This document shows positions 11,039-23,171 of a DNA stretch of 64,000 nt, in pieces. Below the pieces are notes generated by a model. The model was not told the origin of the DNA. It was given only the letters and a program-made list of their open reading frames with translations, and made no database searches. This DNA is from Ptychodera flava (lineage: Eukaryota; Hemichordata; Enteropneusta; Ptychoderidae), in assembly GCF_041260155.1 (NCBI RefSeq), contig NC_091946.1, positions 16,714,218 to 16,778,217 on the forward strand, in the 5' to 3' direction. The position numbers were made by a program, and so were the translations under genes. The stretch's first letter is position 1. The number at the start of each line of letters is the position of its first letter.

Positions 11039-13800
11039 CTGAGGATAATTCAATAATGAAAATAATTATCACTTAATGTTATTACAGATTCCTGAAAGTT
11101 TATGTTACAAAATTTGTGTTTAGATTGTCTAGAAATACAAAATATACGTAGTTCTATATTTAAGAAATTCGATGGTCAAAGTTACGATGAAAAATACAAT
11201 TTTATGTATGCTAAGTAATTTCTAAGTCTTGAATAAAGTCACTCATCTTTGGTGAAACAAACCTTTGTTCGTGGTAGGAGAAATGCACATCTAAAGCAGA
11301 ACTGAACAACAGGAGCGAATAAACATGCTTTCAGTCTTCATATAATATTAATTTTTGGATCAGGTAACTTTCTAGCTCTCGAGATTTTTATGCTCTCAGC
11401 ACAGTGATGCGCACGGCAGTAATGTATGTTAACACATGTCATTTGCATTTAACAGTGTATTTCAGTCCTACCATGAACAACTGGTTTTGCAGATGACCAC
11501 ATGATGCTGACAGATTGTTTTTCTTAAGTGCTATCTTTCTGATTTTCTTATGTTCTTCAGATGAAAAACAAAGACAAATGGAAGTCACAGATACTTTGCA
11601 TACTCGCAAGTTACTCTTCCCGCTTAAGGCAAGTAATTAATTTTAAAAAACATAGTATGAAAAAATAACCTATTTGTAGACAAGTATTGCTTAGCTAGAT
11701 ACATTCTACTTGAAAAATCAATATTACAATGGGACAGATATACAGTCAATTTTATAGAAATTGTTTTTTAATCATTTCACTTCACTAGATTTTTTAAATA
11801 CACATGAATATTTTAGCGGTTATTGGCTTTTGCCATAAGGCATTGCCATGGTGACTATAGTAAATAGTATGCTTTATTCGTTTTAAACGATTTTGAAACC
11901 ACTTCTGATAATGCTATGATCGAACTTAGCCTGTTTACTTGGTAGTTGAATAATTAATCTCAGTCGTTGATTTCAAATTAATCGATAGCGCAATTTTTCA
12001 ATGCTGTTTCTTTGGGTAGAAAAGGTTAGGATAACATAACTTGCGATTACACGAAATGCATGCTATCTCTAATATTTCGAACACAAACTGAATGATATGT
12101 CAAAATAAATCAAACTGACCACTTTGTAGGGCTTAATCAAAAGTTCAAAGATCTAGTTTGCTACAGTTGAAATAAAATTACATATCACCTAAGTTGAACC
12201 ATGCATTATAGATGCACTAAATTGTAGGGTACAAGAACACAACGGGACTTTTACTGCTGTCATAGGTTATAAATACCATCATGATATCACCGTTGATTGT
12301 CACTAGTGTTTGTCATACAAATTGCTTGTGACGGGTGTAGTATTCAATAGGTTCTGAGACCAAGAATTAAGAATCGCAAAAACATCACTTCAGGTACGAT
12401 AACGAAAAGATAACATTCAAAGATGAATCACTAATCTGACAAATTACAGTAACGAGTAACCGAGATGCAATACAGTTGATTATAGCATACCAGTATAAAC
12501 ATAAACAAAGCAAGCTGATTGGTCGGGACATGAATATAACCGTGTTAATATTCGCGATATAGTAAGGTTGACACACGTTCGACCTCTGGGCGAATGCAAA
12601 AATCCTGTTTGAACATTGCGTGGCAGAATTTCATTCTACTGTGATGTATAAAAGCAATAAATCACACCTAACGACGGTATACCAATCGGTATTGACGAGT
12701 TGACTTCATCTATGCACTCACTATTGCTCGTGCATAATGTCGTGAACTGGTCAAAATCTGGTATATACCGTTCCCAAGTGTGGTTAATTGCTTAAATATC
12801 ACACTGTCCCTTGGTGTGGTTAATCAAAGTCAAACTCTTTTCTTCTCATCATCATATTTTGACGACGATGTGTTGGTAGGATGAAAAACAGCTGCATGTT
12901 TGACAAACTCAGCATTGAACTTAAATGAAATAGACTTGTGAAATAATTGAAAGTCATGAAAAGGCAAGTAACTTTTACTTTGAAAACTGTAAAAATCACC
13001 TATAAAGCCACAATGCCATTCCAGGTGATTATCGTATACCTGCTGTATATCAAATTGGCAAAAATAGGATCCTCAACACGATTAGAACTAATTTGGGATA
13101 ATTGGATAATTGGATAATAACTAAGGTCGGTTTATCTGCAAATGTAAGCTCATCTGCTTTAAGCAATGCACTTGTTTCAACGAGTAGTTTGTATGTTGCA
13201 ACATTTAGCTATAGAACACCCAACACTATTGAGAAATTTGAAAAATATAAAGATCGAATTCACCCAAATTAGTTTCCAAGCGGGTCAAATATTTGTATAA
13301 AATCTCACTTCAGAGGCTAATGTTTGAACTCTTGAAAAATCTGAATGAGCTATCGTACTTGCCAACACTCAAAGACTCAGGGCAGGTGTGGCAATGTGAA
13401 ACACAGTGAAAAAAGGACGTCACGGGGAAAAGGAAATGCTGGAGAAACGTTGATGAGATAATCAGTGCCATCAACTGAGTTTATAGCTGTAGATTGTTGT
13501 TCTTTCTCGATGAGTAAGTGAACTTAATAAATCTTGTGATTACTTCACGGTGGTAACCGGTTTGACAGAACTCAAGCCCAGAGGTCATGCAGTCTTGCTT
13601 TAAATGGTAGTGGTTCCATTCTGTAGTAGGGAATTCTTGATTTACGGCGATGGTTGTTCGAGTATTTTACAACGGTAAGTCAATAAGTGAAAGAGGACAG
13701 CATAGTACCTTTCAAGTTCAAAGGAAAGTTCGTCCTTGATCGAGGAACACATGGTATTCGGATATGTGCAGTGCATTTAGAAGATGAAATAAATTAAGTT
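11039..13800. other. Intergenic, no gene seen
   Basis: AT-rich sequence without a supported gene. A TATAAAAG at 12,647-12,654 has no gene behind it. Confidence 0.5.
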
Positions 13801-15309
13801 ATTGTAACTGACTGATAAACTGTGATAACGGGTGATAAAAGACAAAGAATACGTACAGGAATAAACTATTTTGTTTTTATAATAATAACACTGAACGGCC
13901 CCCTGGATCTTTGAAGACCACTCTTGGCTTCAAACATTTAGTATGTTTAGCAACACTTCCATGTTCAACATATTCGTTTCTGCAGAAAAAATGAAAATGT
14001 TGAATATGAATTCGATATTTCATTTACATATGACAATCGAAATAGGTTAATAATTTTCCTTCTACACTTTCTTACGACATGTGTCGATGGAAAATTAAAT
14101 CTTGTATAATTGATCAAACGAGTGAATGTTTGCGGTGCAATAGATGTTAAAATAAAGATCTAGTCGCGAAACAGTAAGCCCCACAAACACATAGAGCCAG
14201 AATGCCTTTAAGTTTATAACAGCATTGCTCGTCTTATCGAAAGCAGAAATATTTAAAAATAAGTTTTTAAAAGGAGATTTATTAAGCTAGAAAAAAGGTT
14301 ACACAAACTTGTTTCAGTAGTAGTAGAAGTTCTGTCGATAAATATATCTCTGATTCGGGTTTCAGTCCTTCCGGCGTTCATCTGCTGGACGTGTTCGTCA
14401 GATTTTCACTTCGATGTAATGTAGTACATCAAAGTTATCATTAAAAAATCTCAAATCACAATCAGTCAGGTTTCGTTCACCTAATCTTTATGTGGTTATG
14501 CCGTCGTTGTTCATTGAGGATGCGGAGAGTAGGCCCAAGAAGCCAATCTTCTGAGGCGCCGCGAAAGATTTCTGCTCAGTACGTTTAGAATGGCGACAGC
14601 TGAGACAGTAGTACAGAGTGCCTCGCGAACAGTAACAGGGAACCATAATCGCTTGGTTTTCAGTTTAATTTTCAGCATATTTTATAACCAGAATAGGCCA
14701 ACATAATTAATGAAATAAGAGGATGGGGAAAAAGAGATAGTGCATATCAACATCATGGTAGGCTAATTTAGACAATGTTCTAGAAGGTCAGGCTTTGAAG
14801 CTACCAAGTGCATGTGGTTTGATGGTGTTAATCTGACAACAGTAAATGGCGTTATTTTACCACACAATTAAGCTAGAGAAGGAACTTTTCAAAATAGAAA
14901 AAGATTTACTTATTTTGCGCAGTTGCTGAGTACAGGGCCTTGCCAAGGTGCTGAACAGACTTTAGTGCAGACATCAATCAGTTTGAACTTTCAATGCCAA
15001 GAAATTTCTGTCAAATAGGATGTGCGCAGATAAAAAATAAAACTCTTTCCCTGCCAATCAAGACAGTTGCTGTTGGATGCAATAATGAATTTTTGCATGT
15101 ATAGTTTTGATTGAAGAGGGAGACATATATATTGTTGATCATGGTTCGTATTTTTGTACTGCTCTTAATAAGGCAAAATTAAAACAACGATGTTATACAA
15201 GATCTAAATACAGAACAATCACTCTGGTTACTTGTCATGGGACATAGGCCTAGCTAATCTCTCGAAATGACCATTGAAACCTCGTTAGAGCTTAGAACAT
15301 GTCTCTTAC
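13801..15309. other. Upstream part of unit 2, copy B
   Basis: Weakly homologous to 27,830-28,390 in copy D (shared tracts such as TGTAACTGACTGATAAAC and a CACAGGGC-like tract). No open exon was found. Confidence 0.4.
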
Positions 15310-15890
15310 CTTAATTTTTACATCGAAGGATCTTGTTAGGCTGCCGAGACGGTTCTCAATTTTGACGCTGTATAGACCCGGCTTAGTTATTCCGTACAAT
15401 CTTACTCCATATCCTGTTATGCTTTGATATCCACTTGGCCCGTTGAATGTTGCATCAGGGGTTGGTAAACCTTTGAATCGAATCTCTATATCGTCGTCAT
15501 AGTCGATTTGTACAAGTCACGGGTGGACATAAATACAGGGGCATCTGCGTATCGAACATTATCAATATCACATTATGCCGAATATAAATGCCCAAGGATC
15601 TACGGCAATTTAAAATACAGTAAAAATTTAAGACAGTGGATTATATAACTTACGTTCTGTTATTTCGGACATGTCTAATTTTGTCAAGCTGGAAAAGAAA
15701 TTGGATATTCGTCGCGCTCCCAACTTTATAAAAAGTACAACATGCAGACCATTTATATAGCATTGCTCACCTTCATGATATTTTATTCGTCCGCCAGCAT
15801 CACTCTCCGAAGACGCAAACATAAGGAGTCTATTTGCCTTTGCAAACAAATTAAACTACAAGTTGCACGTATCCAGGATTGCATGGGCAT
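15310..15890 (-). pseudogene. Ig-like gene fragment, unit 2 copy B (decayed)
   Basis: Two adjacent minus-strand exons. The upstream one ends at 15,771 with a phase 1 donor (GAAG|GTGAGC) and corresponds to the open exon at 29,597-29,738, but here its frame has stops and its acceptor is altered. The downstream exon, 15,310-15,544, starts after ATACGCAG in phase 1 (DAPVFMSTRD) and ends in GSLTRSFDVKIK before a GTAAGA donor. It is a clear I-set-like Ig fold with G-x-Y-S-V-K-I-E-N in strand F and no canonical cysteines. A single missing base near 15,512 shifts the frame within the A' strand. The linked phases (1 into 1) show that these exons were once spliced together. A sequencing or assembly error could mimic the indel, but the stops in the first exon argue for real decay. 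Confidence 0.55.
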
Positions 15891-16727
15891 CCTTAGCCAA
15901 GAGTATTGAAGTATGCCAATTTCGCTACAATAGGTGGGTGCAATCTTGTCGTTGTCTTAGGGGAAAATACGTCATGATAATTTTGGCTAAATGACACAAA
16001 TTTTCGAAACTATTTGCAAAAACGGTACTTCATTTGTTAGGAGGAGACACAAAAAGCCGAAAAATAATCTTTCACTTGTTTCTTTTTTCTGCGGAAGGAT
16101 TTTAGGTGCATAGGACATGATGGACAAACGTTGTTTGGCTTGACTATTACGGCAGAAGGTGGGTTTTGCCAAATTGATTTCTCTCCTGAGATTCTAGCTC
16201 GGCTTATACTTGACTTGTTTGTCTCAACGCACCCTTTCATACCTCTCAAAATATTTGGTGTCAACCTCAGACTGCTAGCTAAAAGTAGAATTGGCCACGC
16301 CTCCTATCACCCACCTATGGTGGCATTCCACAACGCATCGATGAAATTTTGTTTTTCTCCAAAATTGCTGCGTTAGCGGGTAATTTCCAAAATATGTCAC
16401 TTTTTCGTTTCGGGATGATCCAGTGAAAAAAGCCCGAATCTATGACGAATTGAGATTCATGAGTCACCGTTGTATAGGTGTCGTCTCGTTTCGTAAAGGG
16501 TTTTTAACCCGACGTGGAAATTTCCCTAGTCGGTAATCTGAAACAATAGCGTCGGCTAGTATCGAATGCATCGATACATCGTTAACCGTTCAGTCCCTGC
16601 CGGAGCTGGTGTTAACAGTTGGGTGCAGACATCACACTGATTTCAAGACAAGAGGGTAACCGTTCCCGATTACCGTCTACCACGCAATCACACTGACAAT
16701 ACGACACCCACATTCAAAAAAGACAAC
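15891..16727. other. Spacer between divergent genes, copy B
   Basis: Homologous to about 29,740-30,851 in copy D, but without the MITE that sits there at 30,171-30,522. No promoter motif could be defended. Confidence 0.4.
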
Positions 16728-17757
16728 ATGGCGGGTCGTGGAAACGCAACGGGCAAAGCGACAACGACAACAACCAGGGACAGATTATGTGAGGTAGCTG
16801 CTGATGTTGGCACAGGATTGAGACGCATTGAAGTTCGTGCAAGGAAGCCGGTAAACAACCCAGAAGTCGAGAAAGAGCTTCGTGAAGGTACGTCTGACAT
16901 AAAAGCCATGTCAATCTGGCTTTTCGCAGTCATGGTATACAGCCACATACATACCTCCCATTTCATAATCTAACCTTAGCTAATTTTATTCGATCTAGCT
17001 CATACACAATGTTAGTTGTTATTAAACACGATGAAATTGTCTTTCTTTATCGTTGTCTTTTAAGTAGGACTGTGTAACTTTCTCCACTCAAATTGTCATG
17101 ACCATTTGTGTGTAAACTGACGCCTTTTTTGAAACAAAAAGCGTGCGGTCGTCACGGTCTCCTTTGTCATCGAGGCTAGCACGCCTAATACTCGACTCTA
17201 GTCGAACTACAGTTAATCGCCTACCCATGAATTTGGAATATCTAGCAGCACTAATGTCGTTTGATAAAGCCAAAAAAATTGTCATAAAGTTGACAGATTC
17301 AACTGCACAACAATTTACTCAGAATCGCTACGGTTTCACCCTCACTTCAGTCACGTCTTCCGATGACACACAACAGTTTGGCAGTTTCTGTTTATAGGGA
17401 CACCTCAGCACCAGCCTATCTGGGTGTCGAGTCAGCAGAAAACATGACCCTACTCGTCTCTTCATAAATTATGACGCTTACTACAATTTCTGGCTATCTA
17501 CGATTCAAGTTAAGCTTAATCGTTGTATGTAAGAATAACTCTCATTAAGATTATTTCGACATAATATTAATATCTTGTCTGTGAAGTTACAACAACCCGT
17601 ATTGTGAGTTAACCGTACAGAAATTGACGATGAACTCCAAACTTGCTCATTCCTCCTTAATCCGAAATTAACAAAGCGTCCAAGTTTACCCTGTTTCCTT
17701 CTCTCTCTTATGTTCACAGCTGAAGAACGAGCGAATATAAAAGAACAGGCTGAGTGA
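16728..17757 (+). CDS. Type 2 small charged protein, copy B (65 aa, two exons)
   Basis: Exons 16,728-16,887 and 17,720-17,757 flank an 832-base phase 1 intron (donor GTACGT, acceptor TGTTCACAG). The protein opens MAGRGNATGKATTTTTRDR, then the family core CEVAADVGTGLRRIEVRARK and NPEVEKELRE, and exon 2 gives AEERANIKEQAE. The core and the A-E-E start of exon 2 align with type 1 (AEVGTGVRRVEVRQR; AEEEF), and the intron lies at the same place and phase, so types 1 and 2 are paralogous. The N termini differ completely. No targeting signal is seen. An AATAAA lies at 18,073-18,078. Function unknown. Confidence 0.68.
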
Positions 17758-18072
17758 AAGTTAACGAGCGGTCACAGGTTTCATGGACCTCAGAAAGACT
17801 CGTGCTACTGACAGAATGTCAACGGGAAATTTGACACTGGTTTATTCAATGCTCACAGACCGTTCCTAATAAGGCGCACCACCCGATCGGCGAGACAATG
17901 CAGCATCGGACTTTTCAGAGGAACTTTGCAGTTTGTCGCTTTCTATATACCCACAGATAACATGTAAATTCCGATTTTAAGAGACGAAACCTTGAGGTTG
18001 TCATTTTTGTAGTAAGCATAAGCTGCATTTATTGGATAACATATCCTTGAGATCAATATTTCGTATTTTCAT

Positions 18073-18078
18073 AATAAA
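18073..18078 (+). terminator. Poly(A) signal of type 2 copy B
   Basis: AATAAA followed by AAGGAGAAAAGAG. Copy D keeps the hexamer and a similar follow-on at 32,260-32,265. Confidence 0.55.
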
Positions 18079-18593
18079 AAGGAGAAAAGAGTACTGAAAA
18101 CATCATGTCTGTCCGATAACTTACTCCTCATGAATATTTATCTTGCTCATTATATATTCAGTACGTGTCCTTGGATGACTTCTGAACTCTGCTCTGTACA
18201 TACAAGGCTGTTATCGAGCTGTCTTCTAACTGTGAAGAATCGGTCCCTTCAAAATAACTCTGTATGATGAGTCTGATGCTTAATATGGGGAGATGTTCCT
18301 CTCACAGACCAGAAAGCGAAACAAAGTTTCATTTGCCCTCATGAGCTCATAGCAGACCAGGACGAAGCCAGTATAAACAGGCAGTGTCACCCCCGATTCA
18401 GAAACGAAGTTGTCACTGCTTCAAAGACGCATTGTGTACTCCCTACAGTACATAAGATTAACTCATCGATAAATTGGAATGGCAGATTTATTAAAGTGTG
18501 ATTCATGTACAAATTTTTGACCGGGCTTTCCAGGTAGAAATTGTTGTGAGTCCCCGAGTGAGTCATTGCCAGGACTGTCCCTACGATCTATTC

Positions 18594-18612
18594 AGGTCAT
18601 ACGAGATGACCT
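18594..18612. promoter_or_regulatory. AGGTCA inverted repeat (7-base spacer), copy B
   Basis: AGGTCA, a 7-base spacer, then TGACCT. The same palindrome with a different spacer sequence but equal length is kept in copy D at 32,709-32,727. AGGTCA is the nuclear-receptor half-site. It lies 38 bases before the ATG of the frame at 18,650. Regulatory use is inferred. Confidence 0.35.
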
Positions 18613-18649
18613 CATGATACTACACACAAAGACCGAACAAACACACAAC

Positions 18650-19090
18650 ATGGCGGACAAGAGTTCCAGTGATTCACGAGAAGTGTTCAAAACCCCCAAA
18701 TTTCACTTGCAGCTTGGTGAAATGCATTCGCCGAGGTACAAGGGTGGTGGGGAGGGTCCCTTCGCATGCATTCTGGTCGGTGACGACGACAGGATGGGCA
18801 GGCAAAGTATCGAGCCACTAAAGATGGTATGCAGTTCAATTGATTCTCAGGCGATAGCTCCGTTCATGAATGTTGTCAAGATAAAGCCTTTACGGCATCA
18901 GCAGTTTTCACCGGCAGCTCACCACGTTGTAAATTGTATCATTTTCCCTGCCTTGTATGTCAAAAGAAACCCTGTCTTTGCAGACCCCCATGATTATGAC
19001 AATTTCGTGTTGCGTAGAATTTACGCCTATCGCCTTCATGTTTGCCACCCTCCAGCCAGCCGGGGACAATCGTCTATTTTTGTTATGTAA
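18650..19090 (+). CDS. Uncertain open frame starting MADKSSSDS, unit 2 copy B
   Basis: A 146-codon frame beginning MADKSSSDSREVFKTPKFHL in the context ACACAACATGG. The first residues resemble those of the type 1 proteins (MADKTSTD). It could be the first exon of a third small gene in the unit; a donor-like GTATGC follows LKM at about 18,826, which would leave a 59-codon exon. In copy D the matching ATG is ATT (32,764) and the frame is lost. The second half of the frame reads less like protein. I cannot name a domain. Confidence 0.3.
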   Translation: MADKSSSDSREVFKTPKFHLQLGEMHSPRYKGGGEGPFACILVGDDDRMGRQSIEPLKMVCSSIDSQAIAPFMNVVKIKPLRHQQFSPAAHHVVNCIIFPALYVKRNPVFADPHDYDNFVLRRIYAYRLHVCHPPASRGQSSIFVM

Positions 19091-19314
19091 TTCATCTTCG
19101 AAGAGCTTACCATGAGCAGTACCCAGGTGTTCTTCGCATGTATCCCCGGTTGCGTTAATTCTGCCAAAGGATTTCACGGTCAAAATTGGAAAACATTACT
19201 GCAGCATGAAGAGCATAGCAGTCTGATTTTGAATATACTGCACTGTGTTAAACTGAACATATTGCATGCCATTAACAATTCCAGAAACGGAAATCAGGTA
19301 ATGAAATACCTTAA

Positions 19315-19553
19315 AGGGATGTAGTCGTCGGAACTGCGCTCAAAGGTCGTATGGGACCCATACGACCCATAGCAACAATGTATCCAAGGCACAATGGTGA
19401 TTGATGACAGTTAAAACATGTCTGTCATAATCTATCATCGTATAATTTAAATGTTGCAGCTATGATGATGAGGTGCATCTTGATATCGTGCACGAAATAC
19501 ATTGTTTGTAAAAAAGAAACTTGCACAGGCGCAGTTCCGACGATTATATCCCT
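19315..19553 (+). mobile_element. MITE family 2, copy 1 (TTAA-flanked)
   Basis: A 239-base element flanked by TTAA on both sides (19,311-19,314 and 19,554-19,557). The terminal inverted repeats begin AGGGATGTAGTCGTCGGAAC at the left and AGGGATATAATCGTCGGAAC reading in from the right, and continue with CTGCGC. TTAA duplications suggest mobilisation by a piggyBac-type transposase. No coding capacity. A second copy lies inverted at 63,669-63,906. Confidence 0.75.
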
Positions 19554-20089
19554 TTAAAATGATCAACAACAACGTACTTGGTTTAAACATTTTAATGCTT
19601 CGAATTTACAACATTTTACTACTACTACTTGCAAGTTTCATTAAAAAATAAGATTTTCAGAAAACATTTCATTCAGAAGCAGTTTTTTACAAGTACTGAT
19701 AGATACTGAGGTACAATACAGCGCATAAATACACAAGAATTTAGAGTAGCTAAAGTCCTGTAATTTTTCACAAATTCTTCTATACTGTCATATGCTTGAT
19801 TCTTGATTGAAGCCGGGTGTATGTTTCTTGAAAATGTGGGCCTATCTTTTGAGTCCTTTCCAAAGCCATCACAAATTAATTCTTGCTCTTTGCATGCCAG
19901 TGTTATGTTGACGGCAAATTCATCTGTTTGTAGCTCAAGTTACAGGTTTGTTACCATGTATACTGTATGAGAGCAACAGAAATATATTTACCGGAAGTTA
20001 GAAGCGGAATAGTACGAGCAAGGGTCCGAAACAAAAAAAAAGATTCACTTTTGAGATGTTTAACTGTAAGGCCAAAAACAAAAATAATA

Positions 20090-20414
20090 AATTGTGCTGT
20101 TTTGATAGTATGGTTTTCAAAAATAGGGTAGGTAGGTAGGCAGGGATTTGTTTTTTCCAAACTATTTTTATTTTTAAATATGCATTTTTCAGGGGTCAAA
20201 CACTGGTCACAACATTTCCAGAAGAAAGTATCATATATATAAAAGGCATAAAAGTATAAAAGACATCCTCGTTCAAGCAAATATCAAATGTGACAGGTAA
20301 CGAACGCGTGATTTTACGGGTATTCTTTTTTCCTTCCATGTCTATGTAGCTCTAAAAAGTCTAGGGTCGGCAGGTAAAAACTAGGGTTGGTCGGGTTATC
20401 GGAACAGCACAATT
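20090..20414. mobile_element. Possible short TIR element
   Basis: Inverted ends AATTGTGCTGTT (20,090) and AACAGCACAATT (20,403) bracket 325 bases containing AGGGTAGGTAGGTAGG and similar GGGT-rich tracts. Target duplications are unclear. No second copy in the window. Confidence 0.4.
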
Positions 20415-21261
20415 AATTTTGGCATAACAATAATTTCGTCTTCAAAATTCCATTTGTCTTAATTTATAGTTTAGTGTCAACTATCCTAGCATATATACAG
20501 TACGTTGAGCTGTTGTGCATTACCAAATTAAAGAAATGTCTCCATGGATGATTGTCTCCCAGGGATTTGATCGTGGTAATACTTGCAAGAAATACTTCTG
20601 AGATATGTGTACATATACTTAATTATAAGAGAGCACTGGATGAATGCAATTCGAGGTTAAAATTATGTAAGGAGACTAACTGAGTTTCTGTGAAGTGTTT
20701 CACAGTACTAGTTTGCGATGGTATTTTCAGATACGGGGTTTTCCAAAGTTCTTTACGCGAATGCTGGGCTATTTATTTGCAAAGTTACGGTACAGAAGGT
20801 CCAGGCCCCTCCTCAAGTTACAAATTTATGCGTCATCAAGAGGTATTCTTGATTCCCTGCCAAGATGTGCGGATAGTCCCCTATCAACCACTTTTGTTGT
20901 TCTGAAACCATATTGTTAGGAAGAAAAGTGTCTTTTTTACAAATTAACTGAAAACTGGCTATCCCCATGTACCAGATAATCAGTTATTTCGTCACAGTTC
21001 CGGTATACATTTCTTTCACACTCAGCCTGAAATGACTATGACCTTCTGTGCAGCTCTTTGGCCGCATTACATGACTTTCTTTTTGTCACTACCACCAAAT
21101 CTATTAGTCCCAGATCCTTTCCCCCGAGTCCTTCCCATGCTTAACCAAAAGGTTTTCATACATTATACCTGCTTCTTGTTTTTTCTGGTTCTTATGATAA
21201 AGGGAATGGTGGAAAGTATTGGCCGAAGCATGGGCAAACATGTTGAACTTTCATTTTCATC

Positions 21262-21313
<52 letters not shown>
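21262..21313. repeat. (TG)n microsatellite
   Basis: About 25 TG units. Present in copy C of unit 1 but absent from the matching place in copies A and E. Confidence 0.95.
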
Positions 21314-21314
<1 letters not shown>

Positions 21315-21485
21315 GTGATGTGTTGTTTTGACAATGAGGTGTGAACTCTTGATCTTCATCAACAACTTAGCTTATCTATCGAGTATATTTCCAGTGGTTA
21401 CCTCAAAATGACTATTTCGCCAACGTCATGGATTTCATGTGGCACGTGAATAACTTTTCATTTACTAAGAACTAAAGTTTCTTAC

Positions 21486-21831
21486 TTCAAATCCCTTCAT
21501 TGACCTTATACCTCCTGTTCTTTAACCGTGACTTTACACTTAGATGAGATTGGTAACTTGGGATTGAACTTGTTTGTGATCTCTACTGTAAATGTACCAT
21601 TATCTGTTATTTTGCAGTCATCAATAGTCAGTCTCACTTCTGATCTTCCAATGGCGGCCCGTTGATTTATCGATTCAAGGTTCTGACTAAGTTGCGGTTC
21701 CTCATAGTCTCCTCTCCAAAACCATTGGGGTCGAAATTCTCGATCGCCACCAACGCTTGCCTCTAATACAATAGTATTGCCCGACTGCACAGTCTGTTTG
21801 CGTGGAAGATGAGTAGTGAAGTATGGTGCAC
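21486..21831 (-). CDS. Ig-like domain exon, unit 1 copy C (partial gene)
   Basis: Paralogue of the exons at 1,550-1,904 and 34,580-34,904. Starts after GTTTTAAG in phase 1 (GAPYFTTHLPRK), with core tryptophans in PQWFWRGD, then RLTIDDCKITDNGTFTV and a last strand KCKVTVKEQEV closed by TAA at 21,508-21,506. A donor (GTAAG) follows 20 bases later at 21,485, so as in copy A the stop lies inside a spliced exon. Canonical Ig cysteines are missing; the ISSKCK and DDCK cysteines are kept as in copy A. The frame is uninterrupted, which argues for selection since the duplication. The divergent partner is the type 1 gene 1.34 kb away. Confidence 0.7.
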
Positions 21832-22336
21832 CTTAAAACGACAGAGAGAGAATTCATGAGTTAACGATAATTTGCAGATATTAAATAATTTGGAGAAAAC
21901 CATGATTCTATCACACTTCAGTAAAACTACAACTGTCATACAAACTGGGAGTTCTGGTCTCGCTCATTTTGTGATACTTTTCAGATACAGTTTCTTGTAC
22001 CAGAATTTTCAAAAAAGCAAAAGTTACTTACTTCGGTCATGGTCTGCCCTTATTAAAGGCAAGAAAGGCCGCATAACTCGGTAATCATAATACGCATCAC
22101 AGGTAACGTCTTCTATAGTCAATTATATAAAATTGTAGGGATGGTCCGTGACAGGGTGTAGTATTTCAGCGAGCTATGTCCACGCAAGACCAAAATATAT
22201 TTTACCTGAAAGGGTTTTTGGTTCCCGTGGTAAGTATCTAGTGACTGTAACTGCATAATTAATGCCAAATTTATAAGTAATTATAAACTCGTGTAGTAAC
22301 ATATGATATATATACTTATCATAGTCTGTGACATAC

Positions 22337-22545
22337 CTCGCATCCAGTGGTACAATCCAAAGCCGAATCGTCATGGAGACCTTGTGTTTTGGATATGTTC
22401 GCTGACGTAGTTCCCGAATAGTAACTTTGAAGTTAACTTTAAGGTATCGAAAACTATTTTTTCCTGATTGAATGTTGTGAGTACATGTGTGAACGCGTGC
22501 ATTTGTGTCCGAAAGTGTATATAATATTGCTATCAGCAAAATCAA
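22337..22545 (-). CDS. Possible signal-peptide exon, unit 1 copy C (uncertain)
   Basis: An open minus-strand frame with a hydrophobic run LLILLIAILYTLSDTNA, then a basic segment (VNFKVTIRELRQRTY), ending at a donor (GCGAG|GTATGT) at 22,336. It lies between the Ig exon and the type 1 gene, where a leader exon for the Ig gene would be expected. Against it: no in-frame ATG, the exit phase (2) does not match the Ig exon (1), and the counterparts in copies A and E have stops or a shifted frame. Confidence 0.2.
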
Positions 22546-23171
22546 CAGGCAATGCTATCAGATTTTTGCCGTAAGAGCACACTGTCCAAAATGGGTTGTG
22601 ATCCGGTCCATTATTCTTCATGTATATCATATGTTTACGTCCACAGGCATGTATTCCACAAGGAGTGAGTATATTGACCAGAACGGCGTCTTTTGATATG
22701 GCCAAAATAACTTTTGGATGATACAATTGTCGGTGAGACCTCTCGGTGTAGAGGTAGAATCGACGTCAATACCAGACGGATTTCATTGGTCGAGAAGATG
22801 ATTGGCAAGTACTTTCACGGTAATTTTTCCATGCCATGTCTGTAGAAATCCGTAGAACAGTCTTCTCGATTGTTCTGAACGACACGTCACACACCAAAGG
22901 GGCTTTTCACGCGATTTCGTAAGAATAGCACACTCGGGTCAGGACAAATGTAGAGCCAGGGCGTGACGAATATAATTTTCCAAATCACGCCGGAAATTCC
23001 CATCCTTAGCAGGTATGAGCGAAATGAGAGCTAAAGATAGACATTTCGCTTTGATCGTTGATGTGAGCACACTTTTAAATAATCAGTGCTTTTTTTATTT
23101 CAGCTCTCAATCTCAGTCAGCCGTGTGCGGTTCCCGCCATTGTGAAAACAACAACAAGAGGAACGACAAAC

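Larger units (their letters stand above)
1..20650. repeat. Tandem duplication module 1 (unit 1 copy A + unit 2 copy B)
   Basis: First of three diverged copies of a large segmental duplication. Unit 1 (about 1-13,800) has the Ig exon at 1,550-1,904 and the type 1 gene at 3,258-4,993. Unit 2 (about 13,800-20,650) has the decayed Ig gene at 15,310-15,890 and the type 2 gene at 16,728-17,757. The module start matches sequence at about 20,683 and 33,838 (all contain a GTGAAGTGTTTC-like motif). Copy A is longer than C because 7-13.8 kb holds extra DNA, including a hAT-like element. Boundaries are approximate and judged by eye. Confidence 0.7.

Noticed and set aside
12647-12654. TATAAAAG as a promoter
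   Set aside because: No exon or conserved sequence follows.
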